In this document: in pieces, positions 53,624 to 63,434 of the stretch | How the letters are laid out: every line of letters begins with the position of its first letter | Numbering within the stretch: the stretch's first letter is position 1 | NCBI GenBank assembly: GCA_029261155.1 | Contig: JAJDBW010000047.1 | Location: 1 to 64,000 of the forward strand | Source of the DNA: Nitrospirota bacterium | GTDB lineage: Bacteria > Nitrospirota > Nitrospiria > SBBL01 > JAADHI01 | Reading direction: 5' to 3' | Length of the DNA: 64,000 nucleotides | The notes under the pieces: generated by a model | The model's input: only the letters and a program-made list of their open reading frames with translations | What the model was told of the DNA's origin: nothing | The model's database searches: none | Position numbers and translations under genes: made by a program

Positions 53624-54988
53624 ATGGCATTCCGACCGGATTACACAGCCGATCCTTTTTATCTCTCCATCCTCAACAGCATCACCGATACCATGATCGT
53701 CATAAAAAAAGATTTTACCGTGGATTATGCGAATCAATCGGTTCAATGCGATTCTGTAGACGAGGCCGTAGGCCAAAAGTGCTATGCCCTTTTACATGGG
53801 CGGACGACGCCATGTGAGGACTGTCCTTGCACTGATGTATTTAAAACGGGCAAACAGTCCCGATCCATTCGGCGGAGTGGGCATCAAGGTGAAGCCCTTC
53901 AAAAAGAACTTCGGGTTTACCCGATTTTAGATGTGGACGGTCAGGTGGCGCGCGCCATCGAAATTGTGCAAGACCTGCCTTTTTATACCGATTCCTCGCC
54001 TGTTGCCTTGCCCGCTTCACCCGGCGAAAAAACCGCTTTTTTCGGAATGATCGGACAGAGCAAAAAGATGCGGGCTTTGTTTCACATGACCTGCCTCGTT
54101 GCGCCGAGCAACGCTACCGTTTTGATTTGCGGGGAAAGCGGCACAGGAAAAGAACGGGTTGCGCAGGCCATTCATCAACTGAGCCCTCGACGCCAAGGTC
54201 CTTTCGTCGCGATCGATTGTGGTGCCTTGCCCGAGACCTTGTTGGAGAGCGAGCTCTTCGGTCATGTTAAAGGCGCCTTTACCGGCGCTTTTCAAAATAA
54301 GAAAGGACTTTTTGAAGAAGCCAAAGGGGGCACTCTGTTTCTGGACGAGATTGGCGACACGAGCTTGGTATTTCAATCGAAACTTCTACGGGCCCTGCAG
54401 GAAGGTGAAACACGTCCCGTCGGAGGAAACCGAAGTGTAAAGATCGATGTCAGGTTGATCGCCGCGACGAACCGGTCCTTAAAAGAAGCCATTGCCAAAA
54501 AAACCTTCCGGGAAGACCTCTACTATCGATTGGCCGTCATGCCAATTTTAATTCCTCCCTTACGCGGACGCCTAGACGATATTAGGCTTTTATGCGATTA
54601 CTTCATCAAGAAATATACCCAGCAAAATGGGAAGGGGCCCATGACATTGTCGAAAGAGGCTTTCGAAGTCCTGCTCCGCATGCCTTGGAAGGGAAATGTT
54701 AGGGAATTGGAGAACATTATCGAGCGCGGGGTCCTCGTATCCCAGCAATCCGAAATCTTACTTGAATCCCTCCTTATCGATGAAGAGGTGACTTCATTCG
54801 CCCCACCCATTTTCGGTTCTCTTTTAAGCGGAACAAAGGAGGTCCGTACCCGTGTCGAAAGAGAGCGTATCATTGATTCTCTAGAACAACATAATGGGAA
54901 TAAGTCACGAGCCGCACGTGCCCTCGGTATCTCACGTGCAAGTTTATATAACAAGTTAAAGCAATATCAGATCTCAAGCGCGGCCTAA
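53624..54988 (+). CDS. Sigma-54-dependent transcription activator (PAS-AAA+-Fis)
   Basis: N-terminal PAS domain (about 12-125) with a Cys cluster ([17 protein letters not shown]) that could hold a metal or act as a redox switch. AAA+ domain: Walker A GESGTGKE at about 170, the sigma-54 contact loop GAFTGA at 217-222, Walker [10 protein letters not shown] and the arginine-finger region REDLYYRL. C-terminal Fis-type helix-turn-helix ([21 protein letters not shown]). No receiver domain. It is the only sigma-54 activator in the window and so a reasonable but untested candidate for the TTCCGGAAnCCGAAAG sites. Confidence 0.92.
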   Translation: MAFRPDYTADPFYLSILNSITDTMIVIKKDFTVDYANQSVQCDSVDEAVGQKCYALLHGRTTPCEDCPCTDVFKTGKQSRSIRRSGHQGEALQKELRVYPILDVDGQVARAIEIVQDLPFYTDSSPVALPASPGEKTAFFGMIGQSKKMRALFHMTCLVAPSNATVLICGESGTGKERVAQAIHQLSPRRQGPFVAIDCGALPETLLESELFGHVKGAFTGAFQNKKGLFEEAKGGTLFLDEIGDTSLVFQSKLLRALQEGETRPVGGNRSVKIDVRLIAATNRSLKEAIAKKTFREDLYYRLAVMPILIPPLRGRLDDIRLLCDYFIKKYTQQNGKGPMTLSKEAFEVLLRMPWKGNVRELENIIERGVLVSQQSEILLESLLIDEEVTSFAPPIFGSLLSGTKEVRTRVERERIIDSLEQHNGNKSRAARALGISRASLYNKLKQYQISSAA

Positions 54989-55345
54989 TTCACATTTAAG
55001 CGATTTCCCATCTCGTGCTAGGATCAATACGCGACCTCCCTATCCAGTCATTCTCTCTGTTTAGCATCTTATGATTTACATTCGAGGGAGCTCCCTTGCG
55101 CGTATTCATCCTTCTGTTTTGTCGTTCTTTCTTAAAAGTATATTGACATTATTAGAAGGCATACTATTAAATGAATGGGGTTGAACAGTCGGTATTTTTT
55201 ATTCTATTTTTCCCTATAAGATGGGGACACCGGATAACCCATGATTGTCGGGCGAATCGATAAAGACGAGGGAGACGGCGATTGAAGACTTTAAGCCCAT
55301 GCGAAAGTTGAGAATAGAACGAGCGGAAAGCACTTTAAGGTTGAG
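54989..55345. other. Intergenic region upstream of the Crp/Fnr gene
   Basis: 357 bp without a supported gene. It carries the candidate promoter listed separately, then a predicted leader of about 170 nt, long enough for regulation, though no defined structure is visible. Confidence 0.4.
55143..55170 (+). promoter_or_regulatory. Candidate sigma-70 promoter for the Crp/Fnr regulator
   Basis: TTGACA at 55143-55148, a 16-bp spacer and TATTAA at 55165-55170. Confidence 0.4.
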
Positions 55346-56062
55346 ATGAAAACATTAAATGCACTCCCGATTATCGATTGCCGCCAGTGTCAGGCGCGTG
55401 CGCAATCGTCCTTCTGCGGTTTGCTAAAGGACGACGAAATTAATCTTTTTATGCAGTTAAAAAAAGACCATTTATATCAGAAAAATCAGGCCTTGTTTTA
55501 TGAGGGCCACAGTTGCGACACGATCTACCTCCTTTGCAACGGCAGTGTGAAATTGGTGCAATCTTCCGACGCAGGCCACCAACAGATCGATGAAGTGGTG
55601 TCTCCAGGCGGATGGGTCGACAAAGGCGCAGCATTCTCCAGCGGCCGTCATTCCGTGACCGCCCAAGCCTTGGAAAATTCGGTGGTCAGCCTCTTGTCGG
55701 TCGCCCAAATTTTGCCAAATTTAAAATCGCTCCCGAGCTTGTCGCTGACCTTGATCACCGCTTTGAGCAAGGAAGTGGATAAGGGGAGGGAGCGCCTTCG
55801 CCTACTCCGAACCAAAAGCGCCAAGGCGCGTTTGGCCAGCGTTCTCCTGGGGCTTTGCCGAACGCATGGTGTGAAGCAGGACCATGGCATTTCGATAAAA
55901 CTCGCCCTAAAACGGGAAGAGTTGGCCGAGATGGTTTGCGTGACTCAAGAAACAGTCGTTCGTCTTTTGACTTCGCTTAAAAAAGAAGGGCTCATACAAT
56001 TGTCTGGTAAAGAGATTACAATTCTTCAAGAACAAGGCCTCTCCCGCATCCTCAATCACTAA
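55346..56062 (+). CDS. Crp/Fnr-family transcription regulator
   Basis: An N-terminal Cys group (CRQCQARAQSSFC) precedes the cyclic-nucleotide-type beta-roll (LYQKNQALFYEGHSCDTIYLLCNGSVKL). A dimerisation helix follows, then a winged helix with KREELAEMVCVTQETVVRLLTSLKKEGLI. The Cys spacing differs from E. coli FNR, so an Fe-S cluster is possible but not shown. It lies 420 bp upstream of the multicopper oxidase on the same strand and may control it. Confidence 0.88.
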   Translation: MKTLNALPIIDCRQCQARAQSSFCGLLKDDEINLFMQLKKDHLYQKNQALFYEGHSCDTIYLLCNGSVKLVQSSDAGHQQIDEVVSPGGWVDKGAAFSSGRHSVTAQALENSVVSLLSVAQILPNLKSLPSLSLTLITALSKEVDKGRERLRLLRTKSAKARLASVLLGLCRTHGVKQDHGISIKLALKREELAEMVCVTQETVVRLLTSLKKEGLIQLSGKEITILQEQGLSRILNH

Positions 56063-56481
56063 AGCCTTCAGCGCCGCGATTTCCGCAATTTTAAGAACCG
56101 GTCCCTTTCGACACAAGTAAGCTGATTCGCGTTTTCTCTTTTTTTAAAAAAGCGTTTAAAGTGAACTATGCGCTGAGTCCTTCAGTCTTTATATCAAAAC
56201 CTCCCTGTATAAGATTGTCCAAAAAAGCGTCTATTTGTTTAGACATTTAGACACTTTATCTTTGGTCAATCGGATCCTTTATTATTCGGTGCGATATACA
56301 AGCAATGAATTTTGTTGTTGTTTTTTGCTTATCTGGTGTTAGGCATACCCTTTGCTATTTATCTACGCAACATTGTTTTGACGAAAAGTGACTCAAGCGA
56401 TTGAAAGACCAGACTGTGGAACCTTAATGGAATAACACCCGGAGTCAACCGAAACACATAAAGAAGAGAAAAGGAGATGTA
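56063..56481. other. Intergenic region upstream of the multicopper oxidase
   Basis: 419 bp, no gene. It contains the GTCTA repeats listed separately. The last 20 bases hold a good ribosome site (AAAAGGAGATGTA) for the oxidase gene. The promoter is not obvious. Confidence 0.4.
56229..56252 (+). promoter_or_regulatory. Inverted and direct GTCTA/TAGAC repeat, candidate operator
   Basis: GTCTA-TTTGTT-TAGAC forms an inverted repeat, and TTTAGACA-TTTAGACA a direct repeat immediately after. It lies about 230 bp upstream of the oxidase start. The binding protein is unknown; it does not match an FNR box. Confidence 0.4.
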
Positions 56482-59400
56482 ATGGAGAAAACAGGGAAAA
56501 CCAAGTTGAGGGTGCTTGCCGTATTCTTGCTGATCTTCTCGTCACAAGGCGGGGTCTATGCCGGCGGTGATCATCATTCTAGCCATGACACTTTAGAAAC
56601 GGAGCGAGGACATACTGTTGAGAATGTGGATGCCCAGAAGCTGGCCTCGGCGGACTGGAAAGCGAAACTTCGGGAACAGATTAAGCGGGAAGAGCGTCAT
56701 GAAGGCGATGAAGGCCGCACCGCCCTAGTGGATAAGGCCATGAATTCTTTGATGGGCGAGATCAAGGGGCACCAGGCGAAATCGGGAAGCTCCGGACCCT
56801 TCAGCGATTTAAGTGCCATGCAGCAGATGGATCGAAGCTGGTTTCTTGGGCCGACAGGTGCGGCGGAGACGGTAACGGCCGGTGGAAGATGCCCAAGCAA
56901 TGCACCCGTAAAAGAATTGGATGTCTCTGCAATCAACATCGAAATCACGCTGAACCAATGGCTCGATTTTCACCCGGGCTACATGTATGTCTTAACGGAA
57001 AACCTCGAGGCGGTTCGTGAAGAGGAACGATTGAACCGGGAGGCAAGAAAAAAACCGGGATACGATCCGGGTGCGGTGAGCTTGGGACATCAAACCGACT
57101 TGATCACGCCTTTGATCATTCGGGGTAACCAAGGCGACTGCATGATTATTACCCTCCACAATCAACTTGAGGGTGAAGATGCCAGCATGCACATTCATGG
57201 TTCCCAAATGGTGGTTCAGAAGACCGGACAACCCGCGACCTCGGTGAATCCCGACTCCACCGTTCCCGAAGGCGAGAGCCGGGTCTTCGAGTGGTATATT
57301 CAAGCGGATGCCCAAGAAGGCGGGCTGTCCTTCCACAGTCATGTCGGCCGCGAACCCGGCAGCCTTGGTCTCATCGGGTCTTTCATTGTCGAGCCGATGG
57401 GTTCACGCTATTTAAATCCAATCACGGGCAAAGAGGCCAAGAGCGGCTGGCAGATGATGATCGCCTACGACGATGACCTTGACCCCATATCAAAAGACTT
57501 CCGTGAGTTTGTGCTGGTCTACCATGAGGTCGGCGATGAATCCTTCCGGCCTTTAAATCGAGACGGCGAAATGATCCCGCAGCGCGACCCGAATACCGAT
57601 GCCTATCGGCCTTCGGCGCGGGCAATGAATTTTCGGAGCGAGCCTTTTGGTATTAACAATTTAGCCGTCCAAGAAAAATATTTCCATTTCGAAGACGAGT
57701 CGATGGCCTACAGCGCCTATACTTTTGGAGATGTGCCGACGACGATTCCGCGGTCTTACATGGGCGACCCCGCGAAATACCGCCTCGTGCACGGCGGCGG
57801 CGAGGTCTTTCACTCTCACCATCCCCATGGTGGATCGATCCGCTGGTTGCGTCAGCCCAAGGCGGACGGCAAGAGCGAGGAGTTGTTGACGGCGGCTTGG
57901 GACAACCCGGTGAAATTTCCGGTGATTCGAACCGTTTCGGATCGCGTCGATGTCGAAGTCATCGGGCCTTCTGAGGTCCTCGATTTACAGACCGAATGCG
58001 GTTCCGGCCTATGCCAGCAATTGGCAGGGGATTTTCTTTTTCACTGCCATGTCGCACATCATTATGTTGCCGGAATGTGGGGCTACTGGCGGGTTTACAA
58101 CACCCTTCAATCGGGCAACTATCCCTTTACCAGTACCGATGCCATGGTCCCTTTGCAGGAGCTTCCGGATCGAAAAGGGCGAATGAAACCGGCCGTGACC
58201 TCGGACAAGCTCGTCGGCAAGACCATGGACTGGTTTGACAAGAAGTGGAACATTACCAAGAAAAAAACCGATTGGTCGAAACCTATCCCCGATGTCTCGG
58301 TCAAGGATTGGGTAACCATGATGGTGCCGCCCGCCGGTGAGCCGGGTCATACTTCCGACGAAAAGGGGCAGATCCTTGCCTACGACGCAAGTGTTTGGGA
58401 TTGGACCTGGGACGGCCTGAAGGCCATGGGTGAAAAAGAGGCGACAGGTAAATTCAACAATCCGAAATACAAATCGCCCATGCCCGGCAAGCGGCCACCC
58501 ATCCTTTTCGATGCGAAGACGGGCAAGATTGCCTGGCCGCACTTTAAGCCGCATTTTGGCAAGCGGGTCCCTTTTGCCCGGCATCACGGCCCAGCCCCTT
58601 GGCTGGAGCCCATCCACATGGACAAGAATAATGGTTCGCTTTCGACTGATCCGGGGAGTGTCGGCGCACCAGGCGAGGAGACGACCCAACCGGCGCGACC
58701 CGGCGAGCAAGGTCGTTGGTCACTCTGTCCCGAAGGTGCGGGCCGGAAGCAGTACACCATCCACTTTATCCAAACCCCGATTACGATGAACGATGCCATC
58801 GGGGGCGATAAACGGGTGGTCGATCCGGACGGCACGATCTTCGTGCTGCAAGAAGAGGTGGCGAAAGTCCGGGCCAATCCTGATTTGGCGCGGCCCTTGG
58901 TCTACCGGGCCAATATCTACGACTGCATCGATGTCATCTTAAAGAGCGAGTGGGTCGATAATAATCCGACCAACTTCCAGATGTCGAAGATCAACATCCA
59001 CCCGCACTTCATCCAATTCGATAACCAGGCCTCGGACGGGGTCATCAGCGGCTTTTCCTACGAACAGTCGATGCGGCCTTTTACGATGCTGAGCAAGGAT
59101 GAAAAACGGGGCTTGCCCGCACCGATGAATGCGCTTCAGGTGGCGGATTCGGCACCCGGCGCGATTCAAATCAAGCTGAAGATGGGCAAGGGCACCGTGC
59201 CCTTCCATGAGAATACCGACATCATGCTCGGCATGCACGAGGTAGAAACCTCCGAGGTGCGCTGGATTCGGAAGATCGAACGCGATGCCGCAACCGGGGT
59301 CGATACCCTGACCTTTAGCGAGCCCCTCAAGAACGCCCATAAAAAAGACGAGATCATCTCGACGGAATTCGTCCGTTACCGCCTATGGGCGGATGCCGAT

Positions 59401-61449
59401 GTCGGGACGGTCTTCTGGCACGACCACGCCTTAGGCGGCACCACTTGGCCGCACGGCGCGGTCGGCGCGGTCATTATCGAGCCGGTGGGGTCCACCTATC
59501 ACGACCCGGTTACAGGGGATGAGATCCGCAGCGGCCCGATCGCCGATATTCACTCCATCGAGCCGATCGGCTACGGCTACAGCGGCAGCTTTCGAGAAAT
59601 GGCCCACTTCCTTCACGACACCGTGCCTTACACGGCCCAGGTCGTGACCGATGGCAATCCACCGGGTCAAAGCAAGCAGGCTGCCATCGATGCCGGGCAG
59701 GTGCTCTTTTTTCAGATGCCCAACGATCTGGACTATGCGGCAGTGACGCATCTCAACGGCGGTACGCATACGACGGGCGGCGGCTTTTTCTTCAAGGCGG
59801 AATCGATTGCCAAGCGTCTGAAGAACAATCCCGATCCCTCGCTGGTGTTCTCCAGCATCGCGCATAAAAAAGATCCGGGTACGCCCTTGCTCAGGGCCTA
59901 TCTCGGCGACACTATCGTGTTTAGAACGCTGCACACAATGATGAATGAAACGCACACCTGGCACATCGCGGGTCATGCCTTTCGAACCGAACGCTATGCG
60001 CAGAACTCCGATTTTAGGAATGCACATCATATCGGCATCGCGGAGCGCTATGACCTGGTGACCCGGGCGGGCGGTACAATGCAGATGGCGGGCGACTACC
60101 TTCATTTTGACGGACGCCCATCCCATCTTGGCGAAGGAAGCTGGGGCATTATCCGTGTCTTGGACGAGGAAGCCGGCGATCTAAAGAGGCTCCCAGGGAA
60201 AGACCTTGTTCCCAAATCGGCGAAGCAAGTCTGTCCCTCGGATGCCCCGCTCAAGCAATTCAAGGTGGTGGCGACCGATCATGCCTTAAAGTACAACCAA
60301 AACGCGCCAGACGTCATCGAGGTGGACTTCGATCGGACGCTTCAGGTGGCTAATCCTGAGGGCAAAATTTTTATGCTCGAAGGAGACATGGCGAAGGTCG
60401 CGGCGGGAGATCAGCCCCATCCTTTAACCCTGCATGTCAACTCCGGGGATTGCGTTAAAGTTACGCTCCGAAACAATCTAAAGGGAAAGAAGGCTTCGTT
60501 CTCTGCCGACATGCTGGCCTTCGATCCGCTCGATTCGCAGGGCGTAAACGTCGGGAACAATAAAGGTGATCAAACCGTTGCCCCCGGAAAGAGCAAGACC
60601 TACACCTTTTATGCGCCGCCGGAATACGGAGAGTTTTCTGCGCTGGTGTGGGACTGGGGGAATTTCATGAACAGCGTCCGTGATGGGCTTTATGGGGCGA
60701 TTGTTGTCGGTCCGCGGGGTGCGAATTACCGCGACCCAATTACCGGCGAAGACGTTTCCAATAAAAACGCCTGGGCGGTGGATGTCATCCTCGACCGGAG
60801 CAATCCGAAAATGGCGGGCCGATCCGATTATCGTGATGTGTCGCTCTTCTTTCAAGATGAAGACAACATCATCGGCACCGCCTTCATGCCTTATATCCAG
60901 CAGATTGCCGGATTGGCGGGCGTGAACTACCGCATCGAACCTTGGATGTACCGCGAAGAAAACGGGTGTGAATTGGGGACGATGTTTACGCCTTGCGTTG
61001 CGGGCGAGAACGATCCGGCCACGCCAACCATCTTGGCGCATGCCGGAGATCCGGTCCGCATTCATGTCTTCGGAGCCTTCAACGAGCAGAACCAGGTGTT
61101 CAGCCTCGAAGGACACTCCTGGCCTTTCAAGATCAATATGCCGGGGGCGGACGAGATGCATTCGGAAGAGTTCGGTTCGTCGGAAAACCTCGATGTCATG
61201 GTCCGGACGGCGGGTGGTCCGACTCAACTGCCGGGAATCTACCTTTGGCAGAACCACCGCCTGCCTTATGCAGCCGCAGGCCAGTGGGGCTACTTCAAGG
61301 TGTTGCCGTCGGGGAATCAATCGATTCTTCCTTTGAATACGGGCGGCGGGATCGGTAACCGGATGGCCGAAACACCGGAAGGCGGTGCACCGGAGGTGCT
61401 GTCGGGTTTGGACGAAGTTCCCGGCCCGGTCTCGATGCTCGAAAAATAA
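56482..61449 (+). CDS. Giant multicopper oxidase, MofA-like (1655 aa)
   Basis: Signal peptide ending VYAGG, then multiple cupredoxin domains. The first module has all four copper motifs: HIHGSQ (His237/239), FHSHVG (285/287), HSHHPHGG (444-449) and FHCHVAHHYVAGM (His521-Cys522-His523, His527, Met532), so a type 1 site and a trinuclear centre are complete. A second module keeps NIHPHFIQFD (840/842), WHDHALGG (980/982) and HTWHIAGHAF (1158-1165) but has no HCH; a third retains only EGHSWPF-type remnants. Length is close to Leptothrix MofA (about 1660 aa), a putative Mn(II) oxidase. It oxidises a metal or small molecule outside the cytoplasm and reduces O2. Mn(II) as substrate is inferred. Confidence 0.88.
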   Translation: MEKTGKTKLRVLAVFLLIFSSQGGVYAGGDHHSSHDTLETERGHTVENVDAQKLASADWKAKLREQIKREERHEGDEGRTALVDKAMNSLMGEIKGHQAKSGSSGPFSDLSAMQQMDRSWFLGPTGAAETVTAGGRCPSNAPVKELDVSAINIEITLNQWLDFHPGYMYVLTENLEAVREEERLNREARKKPGYDPGAVSLGHQTDLITPLIIRGNQGDCMIITLHNQLEGEDASMHIHGSQMVVQKTGQPATSVNPDSTVPEGESRVFEWYIQADAQEGGLSFHSHVGREPGSLGLIGSFIVEPMGSRYLNPITGKEAKSGWQMMIAYDDDLDPISKDFREFVLVYHEVGDESFRPLNRDGEMIPQRDPNTDAYRPSARAMNFRSEPFGINNLAVQEKYFHFEDESMAYSAYTFGDVPTTIPRSYMGDPAKYRLVHGGGEVFHSHHPHGGSIRWLRQPKADGKSEELLTAAWDNPVKFPVIRTVSDRVDVEVIGPSEVLDLQTECGSGLCQQLAGDFLFHCHVAHHYVAGMWGYWRVYNTLQSGNYPFTSTDAMVPLQELPDRKGRMKPAVTSDKLVGKTMDWFDKKWNITKKKTDWSKPIPDVSVKDWVTMMVPPAGEPGHTSDEKGQILAYDASVWDWTWDGLKAMGEKEATGKFNNPKYKSPMPGKRPPILFDAKTGKIAWPHFKPHFGKRVPFARHHGPAPWLEPIHMDKNNGSLSTDPGSVGAPGEETTQPARPGEQGRWSLCPEGAGRKQYTIHFIQTPITMNDAIGGDKRVVDPDGTIFVLQEEVAKVRANPDLARPLVYRANIYDCIDVILKSEWVDNNPTNFQMSKINIHPHFIQFDNQASDGVISGFSYEQSMRPFTMLSKDEKRGLPAPMNALQVADSAPGAIQIKLKMGKGTVPFHENTDIMLGMHEVETSEVRWIRKIERDAATGVDTLTFSEPLKNAHKKDEIISTEFVRYRLWADADVGTVFWHDHALGGTTWPHGAVGAVIIEPVGSTYHDPVTGDEIRSGPIADIHSIEPIGYGYSGSFREMAHFLHDTVPYTAQVVTDGNPPGQSKQAAIDAGQVLFFQMPNDLDYAAVTHLNGGTHTTGGGFFFKAESIAKRLKNNPDPSLVFSSIAHKKDPGTPLLRAYLGDTIVFRTLHTMMNETHTWHIAGHAFRTERYAQNSDFRNAHHIGIAERYDLVTRAGGTMQMAGDYLHFDGRPSHLGEGSWGIIRVLDEEAGDLKRLPGKDLVPKSAKQVCPSDAPLKQFKVVATDHALKYNQNAPDVIEVDFDRTLQVANPEGKIFMLEGDMAKVAAGDQPHPLTLHVNSGDCVKVTLRNNLKGKKASFSADMLAFDPLDSQGVNVGNNKGDQTVAPGKSKTYTFYAPPEYGEFSALVWDWGNFMNSVRDGLYGAIVVGPRGANYRDPITGEDVSNKNAWAVDVILDRSNPKMAGRSDYRDVSLFFQDEDNIIGTAFMPYIQQIAGLAGVNYRIEPWMYREENGCELGTMFTPCVAGENDPATPTILAHAGDPVRIHVFGAFNEQNQVFSLEGHSWPFKINMPGADEMHSEEFGSSENLDVMVRTAGGPTQLPGIYLWQNHRLPYAAAGQWGYFKVLPSGNQSILPLNTGGGIGNRMAETPEGGAPEVLSGLDEVPGPVSMLEK

Positions 61450-61531
61450 ACCGGGCCAAAAAAGGCATGGGGGCAAGGCGTTCCTCGTCTTCGTTTTGCC
61501 TCCAAGCCTCCGAGGCGAGAAAAGGAAATCG

Positions 61532-62500
61532 ATGCGAAGATATCTAGACTTGAGTATCGTTGTTCTTCTTATTGGGTGTGTCGGCTTCATTCCCTATTGT
61601 GAGGCGCAAGCCTATGAAGAGGTTGATGTTGCCAACGCGGGGTCGATTACCGGTCGAATCACCCTGAAAGGTCCGCGTCCGAAAGCCAGAGTCTTTGCCC
61701 TGGTTCTCTATCCCTTCGGCCCATTTTGCAAAAAAATATCGGATGGGGCAGGAAATGTTCGCCTCAATGATTTTGTCGTCAATGCGGGTGATGGCTTATG
61801 GGAAGCGGTGGTCGCCGTCAAGGCCGTCGATAAAGGCAAGCCTTATCGTCCGGCGGTCGCCGATTTTGTGGCGGTGGACTGTATGTTTCACCCAGCCGAC
61901 ATCGCCGACAGTGAGATTTTTTCTGTCGACGAGGCGGGCCAAATGCATCATGAACATCCGAATGTCGCGATCATTCATAATCATCAAAGAATGAATGTGA
62001 TCAACCGGGATCCGATTATCCATAACATCCAAGTCTTTCAAAACGAAAAAGGGAATATTATTTTGAATGCCCCTCTTCCGGGCGCAAAGAAGCCGAAGCC
62101 GGGGGTCCAGCCGCTTGCTTACAAACCGCGAGGTGGGGTCTTGCATTATAAAAAAGGGAAACGTATTTCGCAGATGATTTGCGGGATGCACGAGTTTATG
62201 CAGAGCTGGGGTTTTGTCGTGGACAATCCTTATTTTTCGAAAACGGAAAAAGATGGTCGCTATAAAATTGATGGACTGTTGCCAGGGACCTACACGGTGA
62301 GTATTTGGCATCCGCATTATGAAGTCTACGAGAGGAAAGTGACCGTGCGCGCGAATCGGACGACGACCCTCGATTTTGCATTCGATGCCAGCTTGATCAA
62401 TAATCCGGAATATGAGTCGCAAAAACAGTTTCGAATCAGCCCCGCAACGCCGGAAGACCATGAGCTGCGCGAAGGAGAAGAGCGCATCATCATGGATTAA
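61532..62500 (+). CDS. Periplasmic cupredoxin-like protein with carboxypeptidase-regulatory-like domain, paralogue 1
   Basis: The start is moved to ATG 61532 (MRRYLDLSIVVLL) behind AAAAGGA; a signal peptide ends near CEAQA. A first region (about 28-150) begins YEEVDVANAGSITGRI and contains CMFHPAD. A possible type 1 copper site is His164 in DPIIHNIQVF with Cys217-x2-His220-x2-Met223 in CGMHEFMQSWG. The C-terminal GRYKIDGLLPGTYTVSIWHPHYE is a carboxypeptidase-regulatory-like beta-sandwich. It follows the oxidase by 82 bp and may be its electron acceptor. Confidence 0.75.
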   Translation: MRRYLDLSIVVLLIGCVGFIPYCEAQAYEEVDVANAGSITGRITLKGPRPKARVFALVLYPFGPFCKKISDGAGNVRLNDFVVNAGDGLWEAVVAVKAVDKGKPYRPAVADFVAVDCMFHPADIADSEIFSVDEAGQMHHEHPNVAIIHNHQRMNVINRDPIIHNIQVFQNEKGNIILNAPLPGAKKPKPGVQPLAYKPRGGVLHYKKGKRISQMICGMHEFMQSWGFVVDNPYFSKTEKDGRYKIDGLLPGTYTVSIWHPHYEVYERKVTVRANRTTTLDFAFDASLINNPEYESQKQFRISPATPEDHELREGEERIIMD

Positions 62501-62534
62501 GAAGCCCCCTTTCCAGAGGGCAAGGGAATAGGCG

Positions 62535-63407
62535 ATGTCAAAATTTTTTATCCAGACAGGGGTTTTGAAGGGCGTTCTCTTCTTATTTATCCTGTGGGTC
62601 CCGGTTTTGGGCTGGACTTACGAGGAGGTCGAGGTGACCTCCGGTGGGACATTAAAGGGCCGCGCCTTTTTACAGGGGACCACGCCGCCTGCTCGCATCT
62701 ATCATCTCATTTTCTCTCCGAATATCGAATTCTGCCGGAATATTTCAGATGGAAATGGAAATCGAATCTTGCGTGAGTTCCGGGTTTCGGATGCGGGTGG
62801 GTTTGAAAATGTATTGGTGGCCATCATCGGTGTCGGGAAGGGCAAGCCCTTCGACTTTACGCCAAAAATTAATATTGAGCATTGCCGGATGACCCCCTTT
62901 GTGTCGGCCATACGTCATAGGCATCCCATCGCCCTTTCCAACAAAGATCCGATTACGCATGACGTTCAAGCCTATACCTTGAAGGGCGATTATACCTTTG
63001 CGATGTTCAACAAACCCATGCCCGCCAAGACGGAGGCGACACGGCAGGTCCTTTTCCGCGATGGTCATACTTTCTTCAGAACCCAGTGCGGGGTGCACGA
63101 TTATATGCAGTCTTGGGGGATGGCCGTTGGCAATCCCTACTTTGCCGTGACGGACGAGGACGGACACTTCGAAATTCCGGATGTGCCGCCGGGGACCTAT
63201 TATGTGGTGGCCTGGCATCCGCATCTAAAGCCGAAAGCGCAAGAAATTACGATTGAATCGGAAGAAAGCGTTTCAGTCGATTTTAATTTTGATGCCGCAG
63301 AGGTTCATATCCCCCTTCACGACCGTCAACTCAATTACCGCTTAAATACCTGGCTTGAGCCGCATCACCTTGTTCCTCCAACGGTTGAACTACAGATGTA
63401 CAACTAA
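62535..63407 (+). CDS. Periplasmic cupredoxin-like protein, paralogue 2
   Basis: Signal peptide ending near VLGWT, then the same plan as paralogue 1: YEEVEVTSGGTLKGRAF, His142 in DPITHDVQAY, Cys185-x2-His188-x2-Met191 in CGVHDYMQSWG, and the C-terminal HFEIPDVPPGTYYVVAWHPH. It lacks the His-rich HHEHP/HNH insert of paralogue 1. Spacing of 34 bp indicates the same transcript. The pair probably arose by duplication and may differ in redox potential. Confidence 0.75.
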   Translation: MSKFFIQTGVLKGVLFLFILWVPVLGWTYEEVEVTSGGTLKGRAFLQGTTPPARIYHLIFSPNIEFCRNISDGNGNRILREFRVSDAGGFENVLVAIIGVGKGKPFDFTPKINIEHCRMTPFVSAIRHRHPIALSNKDPITHDVQAYTLKGDYTFAMFNKPMPAKTEATRQVLFRDGHTFFRTQCGVHDYMQSWGMAVGNPYFAVTDEDGHFEIPDVPPGTYYVVAWHPHLKPKAQEITIESEESVSVDFNFDAAEVHIPLHDRQLNYRLNTWLEPHHLVPPTVELQMYN

Positions 63408-63408
63408 G

Positions 63409-63434
63409 GGCAAGTTCGTTTGGCAAAACTTGCC
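63409..63434 (+). terminator. Hairpin after the oxidase operon
   Basis: GGCAAGTT/AACTTGCC with a 10-nt loop lies directly after the last stop. No T-run follows, so it is at best a weak or Rho-assisted terminator. Confidence 0.35.

Noticed and set aside
60478-61590. 370-aa minus-strand ORF
   Set aside because: Antisense shadow of the multicopper oxidase, which has clear copper motifs and signal peptide.
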